Source: CANMXU01 sp052030545
GTDB taxonomy: Bacteria; Pseudomonadota; Gammaproteobacteria; Enterobacterales; Alteromonadaceae
DNA: 64,000 bases
Direction: 5' to 3'
Assembly: GCF_052030545.1 (NCBI RefSeq)
Contig: NZ_JBPDIH010000009.1
Span: forward strand, 1 to 64,000
The notes under the pieces are model-generated. The model was not told the DNA's origin and made no database searches. It saw only the letters and a program-made list of their open reading frames with translations. This document shows positions 19,579-27,493 of this stretch, one piece after another; positions within the stretch are counted from its first letter, which is position 1; every line of letters begins with the position of its first letter. The translations under genes and the position numbers were made by a program.

Positions 19579-21312
19579 ATGAATGAACAACTTTATATCA
19601 ATGAAACAAAAGAAACGTTCGATGTACTTGTTGTCGGCTCTGGCATTACCGGTGGCTGGGCGGCAAAAGAGTTTTGTCAGCGCGGTTTTAAAACCTTAAT
19701 GATCGAGCGCGGTCGAGTGGTTGAACACCGCAAAGACTATATTGGTGAAGGTAAGGGACCGTGGCAATTTCCACATCGAATGAAGGTCGATAATTTATTG
19801 CAAGAGCAGCAATATAAAGTACAGAAAAAATGTTATGCCTTTAACGACGCAACGAAACATTTTTTTGGTAATGACCAAGAGCTGCCTTATACCACCAAAC
19901 CAGGCACTAAATTTGACTGGATACGTGCGAATCAGCTAGGAGGTAAGTCGTTACTTTGGCATCGGCAATCATATCGGTTTAGTGATTTTGATTTTAATGC
20001 TAACAAAGCCGATGGACATGGTAACGATTGGCCGATCCGCTATAACGATTTAGCTAAATGGTATAGCCATGTGGAAAAGCATGCCGGCATTAGCGGTAGT
20101 TACGAGCAACTTGCACAGCTACCTGATAGCGAGTTTTTGCCAGCGTTTGAACTAACTGTGCCAGAGCTTTCGTTTCAAAAAGCGATGAAACAGCATTTTC
20201 CAGACAAACCCGTGATTATTGGTAGAACGGCACATTTAACCAAGCCGACCGAGCTTCATATCAGTCAAGGTCGAGGTCAATGTATGGCGCGTAACGAGTG
20301 TCAAAAAGGTTGTTCATTTGGCGCCTATTTTTCTACTCAAAGTTCAACCTTGCCTGCAGCGGCGGCGACCGGTAATTTGCATATTGCGCCTAATAGCGTG
20401 GTTCATAGCCTAATTTACGACGAAAAAACCAATCGCGTGAAAGGGGTTAAGGTGATCGATAACGACACACTTAAAACCCGTGAGTATTTTGCTAAGGTGG
20501 TATTTTTGTGTGCCTCAACCCTAGGCAGTACTCAAATATTGTTAAATTCAACCAGTAAAAAATTCCCTAATGGTTTAGCCAATAGTTCTGGTGTATTAGG
20601 CCATTACCTAATGGACCATAATTATAACGCCGTGATTAGAGGTGAGTTTGACGGCTTTGACGATGAATATTATTCAGGACGCAGACCGACAGGATTATAT
20701 ATACCAAACGCACAATACCGACCTGACAAATATCGTAAACACTATCTTCGAGGTTACGCATTATCGGGCTCAGCGGGCAGGGGGGATTGGCGAGGTAGCG
20801 CTTGGCAAGACGGAATAGGCAAAGACTTTAAGCAAAAACTAACACAAGCAGGTCCTTGGTATATGTCGTTAATGGCACAAGGAGAAATGCTACCGAGGTT
20901 CGAAAATCAAGTAAGCCTTCATCGCACAAAAACTGACAAGTGGGGCATACCGCAGCTGGAAATTAACTGCCAATGGTCACAAAATGAAATTGACATGATG
21001 GAAGATGCGGCGGAAGTTGGCAAAGACATGATGATAAAAGCTGGCCTTAAAAATGTGCGCAGCTTTACCACAACGAAAGAAGGTGCACCGGGGTTAGCAA
21101 TTCATGAAGTTGGTACGGCTCGAATGGGACGTAATGCAAAAAGCTCGGTACTTAATGGCTATAACCAGAGCCATGATATCCCCAATTTATTTGTTACCGA
21201 CGGCGCAAGTTTTTGCTCAAGCGCAGTGGTAAACCCATCACTTACTTTTATGGCATTAACGGTGCGAGCTGTTGATTATTGTGCTCAAGAAATGAAAGCG
21301 AAACGTATATAA
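19579..21312 (+). CDS. GMC family FAD-dependent sugar dehydrogenase, large subunit
   Basis: Catalytic flavoprotein of 577 aa. The FAD-binding motif VLVVGSGITGGWAAKEF is near residue 15 with no preceding signal peptide. The GMC catalytic His region HEVGTARMG is near 509 and the Asn region VVNPSLT near 552. Three cysteines at 235, 241 and 245 (CMARNECQKGC) resemble the iron-sulfur cluster region reported for gluconate, fructose and glucoside dehydrogenases of this type. Paired with the Tat-signal subunit, it is likely a periplasmic oxidase of a sugar hydroxyl, with C3 of a glycoside as the favoured guess. The electron acceptor is not encoded nearby. Confidence 0.88.
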   Translation: MNEQLYINETKETFDVLVVGSGITGGWAAKEFCQRGFKTLMIERGRVVEHRKDYIGEGKGPWQFPHRMKVDNLLQEQQYKVQKKCYAFNDATKHFFGNDQELPYTTKPGTKFDWIRANQLGGKSLLWHRQSYRFSDFDFNANKADGHGNDWPIRYNDLAKWYSHVEKHAGISGSYEQLAQLPDSEFLPAFELTVPELSFQKAMKQHFPDKPVIIGRTAHLTKPTELHISQGRGQCMARNECQKGCSFGAYFSTQSSTLPAAAATGNLHIAPNSVVHSLIYDEKTNRVKGVKVIDNDTLKTREYFAKVVFLCASTLGSTQILLNSTSKKFPNGLANSSGVLGHYLMDHNYNAVIRGEFDGFDDEYYSGRRPTGLYIPNAQYRPDKYRKHYLRGYALSGSAGRGDWRGSAWQDGIGKDFKQKLTQAGPWYMSLMAQGEMLPRFENQVSLHRTKTDKWGIPQLEINCQWSQNEIDMMEDAAEVGKDMMIKAGLKNVRSFTTTKEGAPGLAIHEVGTARMGRNAKSSVLNGYNQSHDIPNLFVTDGASFCSSAVVNPSLTFMALTVRAVDYCAQEMKAKRI

Positions 21313-21320
21313 GGACACGA

Positions 21321-22184
21321 ATGAAACGACTAATTAAACCAATACTATGGGCTAGCTTTTGTACATTATTAACCGCCTGTAGCCACGGTACCAAAGAAAG
21401 TGAAATGAAAACAATGCCAAAACTTAGTGTACAACTATGGTCAGTAAAAGATGTGATTAAAACCGACTTTACCGGCACGCTTGAACAACTAGCTGCAATG
21501 GGGTTTGAGGGAGTTGAGTTTGCTGGCGAATTTGGCGTATATAAAGACGATCCGCAAGGACTAAAGCAGTATTTATCATCGTTAAATTTACAAGCAAGTG
21601 GCGCACATGTTTCATTTGAGCAGCTAAACGACGACAACTTTACGAAAACCGTTAACTTTTATCAGCAACTTGGCGCTGAAACGTTAATTATTGGTTGGGA
21701 TGAACGTGCATGGCACCCCGAAGGTATTAAAGAGGTTGTTGCTTTGCTAAATAAGCTTGAGCAAAAACTGCAACCTTATGGCATCAAAACCGGTTTTCAT
21801 AATCATGACCATGAATTTGACGACTACCTCGAACAAACCTACTGGGATTATTTAGCAAAAAATACCGGTGAAAATGTTGTGCTGCAACAAGACGTTGGTT
21901 GGACAACCTATGCTGGTAAAGACCCTGTAGATTATGTACAACGTTATCCGCAGCGTACCTATACCACGCATTACAAAGTACGATTACCCGAAGGCAGCAT
22001 AGGCAAGCTTCCTATCATAGGTAAAGATACCATTAACTGGTCAGCACTATTACAAGCCAATATCGCCGTTGGCGGTACAAAATGGATTGTGGTTGAACAA
22101 GAAGAATACCCCAACGGGCTAAGCTCACTTGCAGCCGTTGCCCTATCGAAAAAAGGCTTAGATGCCTATATCGCCAACTTATAA
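21321..22184 (+). CDS. Lipoprotein sugar isomerase/epimerase-like TIM barrel
   Basis: A 287-aa protein with a lipoprotein signal (ILWASFCTLLTAC lipobox) followed by a xylose-isomerase-like barrel. Motifs include LSVQLWSVKD at the barrel start, GFHNHDHEF, QQDVGWTTYAGKDP and WIVVEQEEYP, which carry likely metal ligands. I chose the ATG at 21321, five bases after AAGGA. The open frame extends upstream into the GMC gene without a ribosome site. Placement in the envelope with a Tat-exported dehydrogenase is unusual for this family and suggests it acts on the keto-sugar made there, by isomerisation or elimination. The function is inferred from context only. Confidence 0.85.
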   Translation: MKRLIKPILWASFCTLLTACSHGTKESEMKTMPKLSVQLWSVKDVIKTDFTGTLEQLAAMGFEGVEFAGEFGVYKDDPQGLKQYLSSLNLQASGAHVSFEQLNDDNFTKTVNFYQQLGAETLIIGWDERAWHPEGIKEVVALLNKLEQKLQPYGIKTGFHNHDHEFDDYLEQTYWDYLAKNTGENVVLQQDVGWTTYAGKDPVDYVQRYPQRTYTTHYKVRLPEGSIGKLPIIGKDTINWSALLQANIAVGGTKWIVVEQEEYPNGLSSLAAVALSKKGLDAYIANL

Positions 22185-22190
22185 AAATGA

Positions 22191-22229
22191 AAAATCCGTA
22201 TTTAGCCAAGGCTAACGACGGATTTTTTT
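22191..22229 (+). terminator. Rho-independent terminator of the sugar-oxidation operon
   Basis: AAATCCGT pairs with ACGGATTT around a loop of about 17 bases, followed by a run of T. It lies directly after the lipoprotein gene and marks the operon end. Confidence 0.8.
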
Positions 22230-22499
22230 GGTTAGTTTGATGGTTAATAAGTAGCTAATTACTCAGATTTCTTTCAAAATTCACACAATTTACGGCAGGC
22301 TTGAATTTGTATAGTTGAGCCTGATACTTTCCAACCACTTATTTTTCATTGGTTTCTTCAAACATATCGCTAGCTTCTACTCGATGAATTACTCATTTCT
22401 ATGGTAATTAGCTTTATGATAACAATAATAGTGTACGTTAAACTATTGTTCATTATCAGCACTTACAATGGTTGGCTTAAAAAATAGGAGAGGTAAGTC
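22230..22499. other. Intergenic stretch, nothing recognised
   Basis: About 270 bp between the operon terminator and the nucleotidyltransferase gene. It has no convincing open frame or repeat. It presumably holds the promoter of the downstream gene, whose ribosome site is AGGAGAGG. Confidence 0.5.
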
Positions 22500-23321
22500 A
22501 TGGATTTGATTACAACAACAGAATTAATAAATGCGGATGTCAAAAAAGAAATCTTACGTAGAATAAAAGCCGCTGAAACTGAGCATGATGTAAAGGTACT
22601 TTATGCCATTGAGTCGGGCAGTAGGGCGTGGGGCTTTTCTAGCCCTAATAGTGACTACGACGTGCGTTTTATTTATGCCCATAAAAAAGACTGGTATCTG
22701 CGCGTTGACCTAGAAGGCAAGCGTGATGTTATCGAATACCCGATAGTGGATGAAATTGATATCAATGGTTGGGATATTCGAAAAGCGTTGAAGCTATTTT
22801 GGAAGTCCAATCCTGCATTTGTCGAATGGTTGCAGTCGCCAATTGTTTATGTAGACGATGGCCATTTCGCCCAACAAGCAAAGGCTTTAATACCCAATAT
22901 CGTTTCTTTACATAAAGGCATTTATCATTATCTGCATATGGCAAAAGGTAATTTTCGTGGTTACTTAAAACAAGATGTCGTGCCGTTGAAAAAATACTTT
23001 TATGTATTAAGACCCTTGTTGGCGATTATGTGGATAGAAAAGTATAACCAAGCAGCGCCGATCGAGTTTGAAATATTGCGCCAGTTAGTTGCTAACAACA
23101 AAGTGTTGGATGAGGCGATAACAGAATTATTAGCTCGCAAACGTGTAAGTTTAGAAAAAGAATATGCGCCAACCGTGCCTGTGATAAATGAATTTATCGA
23201 ATCTGAGTTACAGCGCCATGAAAACTATATCGCAACCAACAAAGAACGCGATGCCGAATTTGATTCACTAAATCGGTTGTTTAAAGCGGTTTTGGAAAGA
23301 AATGATAATTGCCCTAGTTAA
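22500..23321 (+). CDS. Nucleotidyltransferase-superfamily protein (RlaP/YcgL-like)
   Basis: A 273-aa protein of the DNA polymerase beta-like nucleotidyltransferase superfamily. The active-site motif is clear: IESGSRAWGFSSPNSDYDVRF (GS, then D-x-D with Asp residues near 59-61), followed by the family's GWDIRKALKLFWKSNPAFVEWLQSP. Proteins of this group (RlaP family) are linked to RNA metabolism, but substrate and product are unknown. A strong AGGAGAGG ribosome site precedes the ATG. The gene appears monocistronic, with a terminator that starts within its last codons. Confidence 0.85.
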   Translation: MDLITTTELINADVKKEILRRIKAAETEHDVKVLYAIESGSRAWGFSSPNSDYDVRFIYAHKKDWYLRVDLEGKRDVIEYPIVDEIDINGWDIRKALKLFWKSNPAFVEWLQSPIVYVDDGHFAQQAKALIPNIVSLHKGIYHYLHMAKGNFRGYLKQDVVPLKKYFYVLRPLLAIMWIEKYNQAAPIEFEILRQLVANNKVLDEAITELLARKRVSLEKEYAPTVPVINEFIESELQRHENYIATNKERDAEFDSLNRLFKAVLERNDNCPS

Positions 23322-23350
23322 TAATGAAGTACTAAATAGGGCAATTTTTA
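23307..23350 (+). terminator. Terminator overlapping the stop of the nucleotidyltransferase gene
   Basis: AATTGCCCTA (23307-23316) and TAGGGCAATT (23337-23346) form a perfect ten-base stem with a 20-base loop, followed by T-rich sequence. The left arm lies inside the last codons. Confidence 0.72.
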
Positions 23351-23432
23351 TCAGTTTGAATTGTAATAGTTCGGAGTCGATGTGGTTTGTAATTTTTACC
23401 GACACATTCTGCGTTTAATAGCCTAATAAATC

Positions 23433-25451
23433 TTAACCCTCGAGCTTAAAAAAGTAATTACCAGTGCCATTAACACCAACAATTCTTAAAACATACTCAC
23501 CTTGTTGAGCTGAATCTAAGTCCCATTGAAATTTACGTTTTGACTGCGTAGTTCCTGAACGAAGTATTCGTTTGCCGATGCTATCATATAACTCAAGTCT
23601 GTACGTTACATTGTTTCTCTGCGGTTTGGCCGTAATTTTATATGCTGCGTTACTCTTAAAAATTATTTTGTATTCTGCATATGTTCCGCGTGATAGTCCG
23701 CCTGATATTGAGTCGTTTAGACTGATAATATTACTTTTTGATATTAGCTCTTCAGGTGTCGCAACTGTCTCAACTTTAAAGTTAAACATACCGCTCTTTG
23801 ACACGCCTACAATTCTCAATGTGTATTCGCCAGCCTTGGTAACACCAACTCCCCATTCAAGTTTTCGTTTTGATTGTTCAACATTTGAACTAAACAGTTC
23901 ATTGCCTGCATCATCCAATAAAGTTAGTTTGTATTTGACATTTTTTTGCTGTGGTTTGGCAACAATATTGTATGCAGTGTTGCCTTGAGCTAGTATTTTG
24001 TATTCTGCATATGTTCCATGAGATAAACCACCGGAAATTGAAGCATTTGTACCAATTACATTACTCGGCGATAGCAACTCCTCAGGAGTGGCAACGGTAT
24101 TAACAGCAAGGTTGTATTCACCAGAGCCAGACACACCGACGACCCTTAATGTGTATTCACCAGCTTCGGTAACACCAATTCCCCATTCAAGTTTTCGTTT
24201 TGATTGCTCAACATTTGAACTAAACAGTTCATTGCCTGCATCATCAATAAAAAATAGTTTGTACTTAACATTTTTTTGCTGTGGTTTGGCAACAATATTA
24301 TATGCGGTGTTGCCTTGAGCCAGTATTTTGTATTCTGCGTACGTACCACGTGATAAACCACCAGAAATCGAATCATTTGTACCAATTACATTGCTCGGAG
24401 ATAGCAACTCCTCAGGGGTGGCAACAGTATGAATAGCAAGGTTATATTCACCAGAGCCAGACACACCGACGACTCTTAATGTGTATTCACCAGCGTCGGC
24501 AACTCCAACTCCCCATTCAAGTTTTCGTTTTGACTGCTCAACATTTGAACTAAACAGTTCGTTGCCTGCATCATCAAAAAAATATAGTTTGTATTTAACA
24601 TTTTTCTGCTGAGGTTGTGAAACAATATTGTATGCGGTATTTCCTCTGGCCAGAATTTTCACCTCTTGCACATCACCCTCAGATAAAGTGCCTTTCGACT
24701 CTATTTTGTCGGGTTTCAAATTGGTTTGTGTTTGAGGTTTTTCATGAGCAGTAACAGAGCTTGAAGCTTGAGTGTTGCTTTGTTGAGTGTTATTTATGGC
24801 GCTGACTTCTCCCATCTCTATTTTTTCTTTATCTGTAACGTAGCGTAAAATGACACGCTTTGATAAGTCGGCCATAGTATCCATTCGTAATACTTTTCCA
24901 ATATCGCCTTCAACAGATAACAGCATGCCAATAGGGTAGTCGCCTACAGTAACAATGGAGCCGCTCATGCCTTTGCGGAACTCTTTATTATTTTTAAGTT
25001 TTATATCAAATGTAGCGTCTAACGCTTTATCTGTAATTTCAATATCAAATATTTCTATGCGACCTTGTTTATGCTTATAGTTCAGTCTGCCAGCCCTGAC
25101 CACGTCAAGTATGGCGTCTACACGCTCACCACCACCTTTCCAGCTACTTTCTTCACATGCGCTAGCGTCTTCTAATTTCGCTATGGCTAAATCTTGCGGA
25201 TATGTATTGATTAATTCAGCTCTAATTCGTTTTCGTAACCTTGTTTCTACGAGTGCGGCTTTGGCTCCTGTTATTACATGAGCAGGTGTATATAAAAAAC
25301 AACTTGAGCCTGCCTTTCTTAAAATACCTTGTCCTTCTTGATATTTTGTTCTTACATAAGCGTCAGATGCAATCGCTAGCTGAGTGCTGGTATTGAAGAC
25401 AAACAAGGTTATTAAAGTGGTAAAAATATACTTAATTTTTATTGTTACCAT
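23433..25451 (-). CDS. Exported trypsin-like serine protease with four tandem PPC-like repeats
   Basis: A 672-aa protein with a Sec signal (hydrophobic 5-28). Residues about 35-205 form a degenerate trypsin-like domain: His58 in TPAHVI, Asp87 in YPQDLAIAKL and Ser163 in KGMSGSIV are plausible triad residues. Cys51 and Cys99 could form a disulfide. After a Gln/Ser/Thr-rich linker come four repeats of about 110 aa, each with a TAYNIVAKPQQKNVKYKL strand, DDAGNELFSSN and a closing GEYTLRVVGVSGSGEYNL. This pattern resembles pre-peptidase C-terminal domains. It is the last gene of a three-gene operon, two bases after the upstream stop. The substrate and role are unknown. Confidence 0.82.
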   Translation of the reverse strand: MVTIKIKYIFTTLITLFVFNTSTQLAIASDAYVRTKYQEGQGILRKAGSSCFLYTPAHVITGAKAALVETRLRKRIRAELINTYPQDLAIAKLEDASACEESSWKGGGERVDAILDVVRAGRLNYKHKQGRIEIFDIEITDKALDATFDIKLKNNKEFRKGMSGSIVTVGDYPIGMLLSVEGDIGKVLRMDTMADLSKRVILRYVTDKEKIEMGEVSAINNTQQSNTQASSSVTAHEKPQTQTNLKPDKIESKGTLSEGDVQEVKILARGNTAYNIVSQPQQKNVKYKLYFFDDAGNELFSSNVEQSKRKLEWGVGVADAGEYTLRVVGVSGSGEYNLAIHTVATPEELLSPSNVIGTNDSISGGLSRGTYAEYKILAQGNTAYNIVAKPQQKNVKYKLFFIDDAGNELFSSNVEQSKRKLEWGIGVTEAGEYTLRVVGVSGSGEYNLAVNTVATPEELLSPSNVIGTNASISGGLSHGTYAEYKILAQGNTAYNIVAKPQQKNVKYKLTLLDDAGNELFSSNVEQSKRKLEWGVGVTKAGEYTLRIVGVSKSGMFNFKVETVATPEELISKSNIISLNDSISGGLSRGTYAEYKIIFKSNAAYKITAKPQRNNVTYRLELYDSIGKRILRSGTTQSKRKFQWDLDSAQQGEYVLRIVGVNGTGNYFFKLEG
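23446..24690 (-). repeat. Four tandem copies of a 330-bp coding repeat
   Basis: The repeat period is 330 bp (110 codons). For example, GTACCAATTACATT recurs at about 24052 and 24382, and the equivalent point is found again 330 bp away near 23722. Approximate copies: 23446-23740, 23741-24070, 24071-24400 and 24401-24690. The middle copies are nearly identical, the outermost 3' copy has diverged most. Confidence 0.88.
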
Positions 25452-25453
25452 AT

Positions 25454-26434
25454 TTATTCTTCTCTTTGTTTTTCATCAGAATTTGATTTAGCGGCAAAAG
25501 ATAGCCTGATTAATGTGGTTACTAAGTACATCAATAAGTGTAATACGACGATGCTCGCGCTAAGTACTATTGCCAAAACATTGTCGCTATAAATCCGCTC
25601 AAAAAAGCTTATGCTTATTGGTGTTCCTTCGTTTGGGGCAAAAGGCTTAACAATTCTTATCTCGCCACCTTCTCTTCTAAAAACAGTATCCATGTATTCA
25701 GCATCTAAATTAGCTATTACCATGCCCATCGCTTTTTTGCTTTGATTGGAGGACAAAATGGCAGTATCTCCAGTGCTAAGAATGGTGGACGGTAGTGAAA
25801 TTGAATCTTCAAAAATAAAGCTTTTATCTTTAACTTGAATTTCTCCACTTTTAAGTAGCGGTGGCATAGTTTCTGTTGCGTAACTTAGTGGCGAACCTAT
25901 TGTTACGTCACCAACCATAAACATAATGAATTTTTTTTGATTTTCATTAAGTTCAACATCAATTGTGACGTCTTGCTTAATTTCGCATCGTCCTTTTTTT
26001 GAAATGAGCTGAGCTACCTTAGTTCGCTCTCCTGACGGAGCATTAATCCCTATTTCAATGGTGTTGGGAGGTATAAATAAAAGATTAACAAGGCTATCTT
26101 TGTATACTTTAAGCTCACCTTTTTCATACCACTCGCCTTTCACTAATTTGGCACAATTATCAATCGTGTCATAGAGTTTGAACTTCCCTAAGTTAGTATC
26201 TTGAATCGATGTTTCAACAGGCGAATAACTAACAATTTGTGTTTCCGCTTGGATAGAATACTCAGTGTGAGCATCAAGCTTAGTAAAAAAAGCTTTCGCT
26301 AGAACGGTAAAGAAGAATGCTATGGTCAATAGTGCGACGACAGCTAATATTAAGGCTTGTTTAATTAGGTTTTTAGACAGTACCCAACCCATTAAAGAGT
26401 CGAATAATGGTTCATCTTTTGATTCATGTGTCAT
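25454..26434 (-). CDS. Membrane protein of unknown function
   Basis: A 326-aa protein with a short cytoplasmic N-terminus, a transmembrane helix near 27-50, a large domain facing the periplasm (about 55-280) and a second helix near 285-312 before a charged tail. The periplasmic part is rich in beta-type sequence and holds two cysteines (in DNCAKLV and GRCEIKQ). I do not recognise a family. It is the middle gene of the operon, overlapping the upstream gene by 11 bases and ending two bases before the protease gene, so the three products probably act together at the inner membrane. Confidence 0.72.
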   Translation of the reverse strand: MTHESKDEPLFDSLMGWVLSKNLIKQALILAVVALLTIAFFFTVLAKAFFTKLDAHTEYSIQAETQIVSYSPVETSIQDTNLGKFKLYDTIDNCAKLVKGEWYEKGELKVYKDSLVNLLFIPPNTIEIGINAPSGERTKVAQLISKKGRCEIKQDVTIDVELNENQKKFIMFMVGDVTIGSPLSYATETMPPLLKSGEIQVKDKSFIFEDSISLPSTILSTGDTAILSSNQSKKAMGMVIANLDAEYMDTVFRREGGEIRIVKPFAPNEGTPISISFFERIYSDNVLAIVLSASIVVLHLLMYLVTTLIRLSFAAKSNSDEKQREE

Positions 26435-27116
26435 TGATATTCCAAATTACGTAGTCTTTACCTGCGCTTTTTTTATCTGGGCTAAATGTCACGGTAGCTT
26501 GCTTGTCTAAGCTATGTTTTTTTATGCTACACAAATGATTAAATACTCTTGTCAAAGAAGCTTGTATTCTCGTACATTGATTGTTAATAACAGCTCCAGA
26601 GGTGTTTTTAAATGTGATATTTGGCGATCTGCCAGCACTGTTAATGAAAAATTGAAGGGAGGAGCCTGTTGGTTGCCCCCAAGACGTAGGAAATACCTCT
26701 TGCACATAGTCTCCAAACATATCTTCGCTATCTGTGTATGCGAACGCGACTAATTGATTAGCTTTATATTTTTTGATTTCTGTCGTGTAGCTACTGGGTA
26801 GCTTAATCTGTATCCACCCAACTTGTTCAGATTTCAGATTTATTTGTGTTTCAGCAGTATACTTACCATCTATGCTTGCCAATATAATATGAACAGTTGG
26901 TGTGGGATTGGGGACAAATATATGTAAGCCATTAGGTTCGACAAATTTACTATTACCGTCTACATAAGATGAGGCTAATACTGAGCCACTTACATCTACG
27001 CTTTGTGAGTAGTTTTCAGTGAAGTTAGAAGCGTTAATTTCGATTATAGTTTTGGAGTAACAACAAAAACTAACGGTAAAAAGTAATGTAATAAAAAAGC
27101 GTGGTAAAGAATTCAC
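26424..27116 (-). CDS. Exported protein of unknown function
   Basis: A 230-aa protein predicted to be secreted. I chose the GTG at 27116, eight bases after AAAGGA. From there the protein begins MNSLPRFFITLLFTVSFCCYS, a good Sec signal. The open frame runs upstream to an ATG at 27179 that gives no ribosome site and spoils the signal. The mature protein looks all-beta (IIEINASNF, WIQIKLPSSYT), ends with an immunoglobulin-like CSIKKHSLDKQATVTF stretch, and has no recognised domain. It is the first gene of the three-gene operon with the membrane protein and the trypsin-like protease. Confidence 0.68.
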   Translation of the reverse strand: MNSLPRFFITLLFTVSFCCYSKTIIEINASNFTENYSQSVDVSGSVLASSYVDGNSKFVEPNGLHIFVPNPTPTVHIILASIDGKYTAETQINLKSEQVGWIQIKLPSSYTTEIKKYKANQLVAFAYTDSEDMFGDYVQEVFPTSWGQPTGSSLQFFINSAGRSPNITFKNTSGAVINNQCTRIQASLTRVFNHLCSIKKHSLDKQATVTFSPDKKSAGKDYVIWNINDT

Positions 27117-27493
27117 ATTGGCATTCCTTTGCTCACAAAGTATACGCCTCATTCTGAATGAAAGTGTAAAGAAAATCAAAAATATCAGTGCTTGTTCAGC
27201 ACACTTTCTCCATTGTTCGCCAGCAAAAACTACGAAACTGTTTTTTAATATTACTGTCTAGTTTAATAAATAGCTGCTTTGTTCTTAAGAGAATAAAAGG
27301 GGTCAGAGCCGTTTTAAATGGTCTTTGCTGTTTTATCTTTTAAACCGACGCTACAGTTAAATGAAATATTCAAAGCTCAACGAAGGTGAATTGGTGACTT
27401 TCGTTGTGAGTTTTTTGATATTAGCCGGTAGTCAAAAACATCAAATTAGTTTAAAAAGTGTGTCTTATTCTATTTTAATATTGAAAGTAAACA
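27117..27493. other. Intergenic region with a GGGGTCAGAGCC remnant
   Basis: About 375 bp between the exported-protein operon and the convergent-reading end of the HI0933 gene. It should hold the promoter of the operon. Around 27296-27345 sits AAAAGGGGTCAGAGCC followed by a partly symmetrical AT-rich stretch, a sequence type often left by small repeat elements in gammaproteobacteria. A 75-codon plus-strand frame at 27361 runs into the antisense of the next gene and is not supported. Confidence 0.45.

Noticed and set aside
22500..23321. Nucleotidyltransferase as the antitoxin of a HEPN-MNT toxin-antitoxin pair
   Set aside because: The protein is about twice the length of MNT antitoxins, matches the RlaP-type motif set, and has no HEPN partner next to it.
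23572..24318. Plus-strand frames of 138 and 76 codons opposite the protease gene
   Set aside because: They are periodic antisense shadows of the 330-bp coding repeat, kept open by the repeat itself.
23433..27116. The exported protease operon as an anti-phage defence system
   Set aside because: All three products are directed to the envelope, no nucleic-acid or nucleotide-binding domain is seen, and no other defence gene is nearby.
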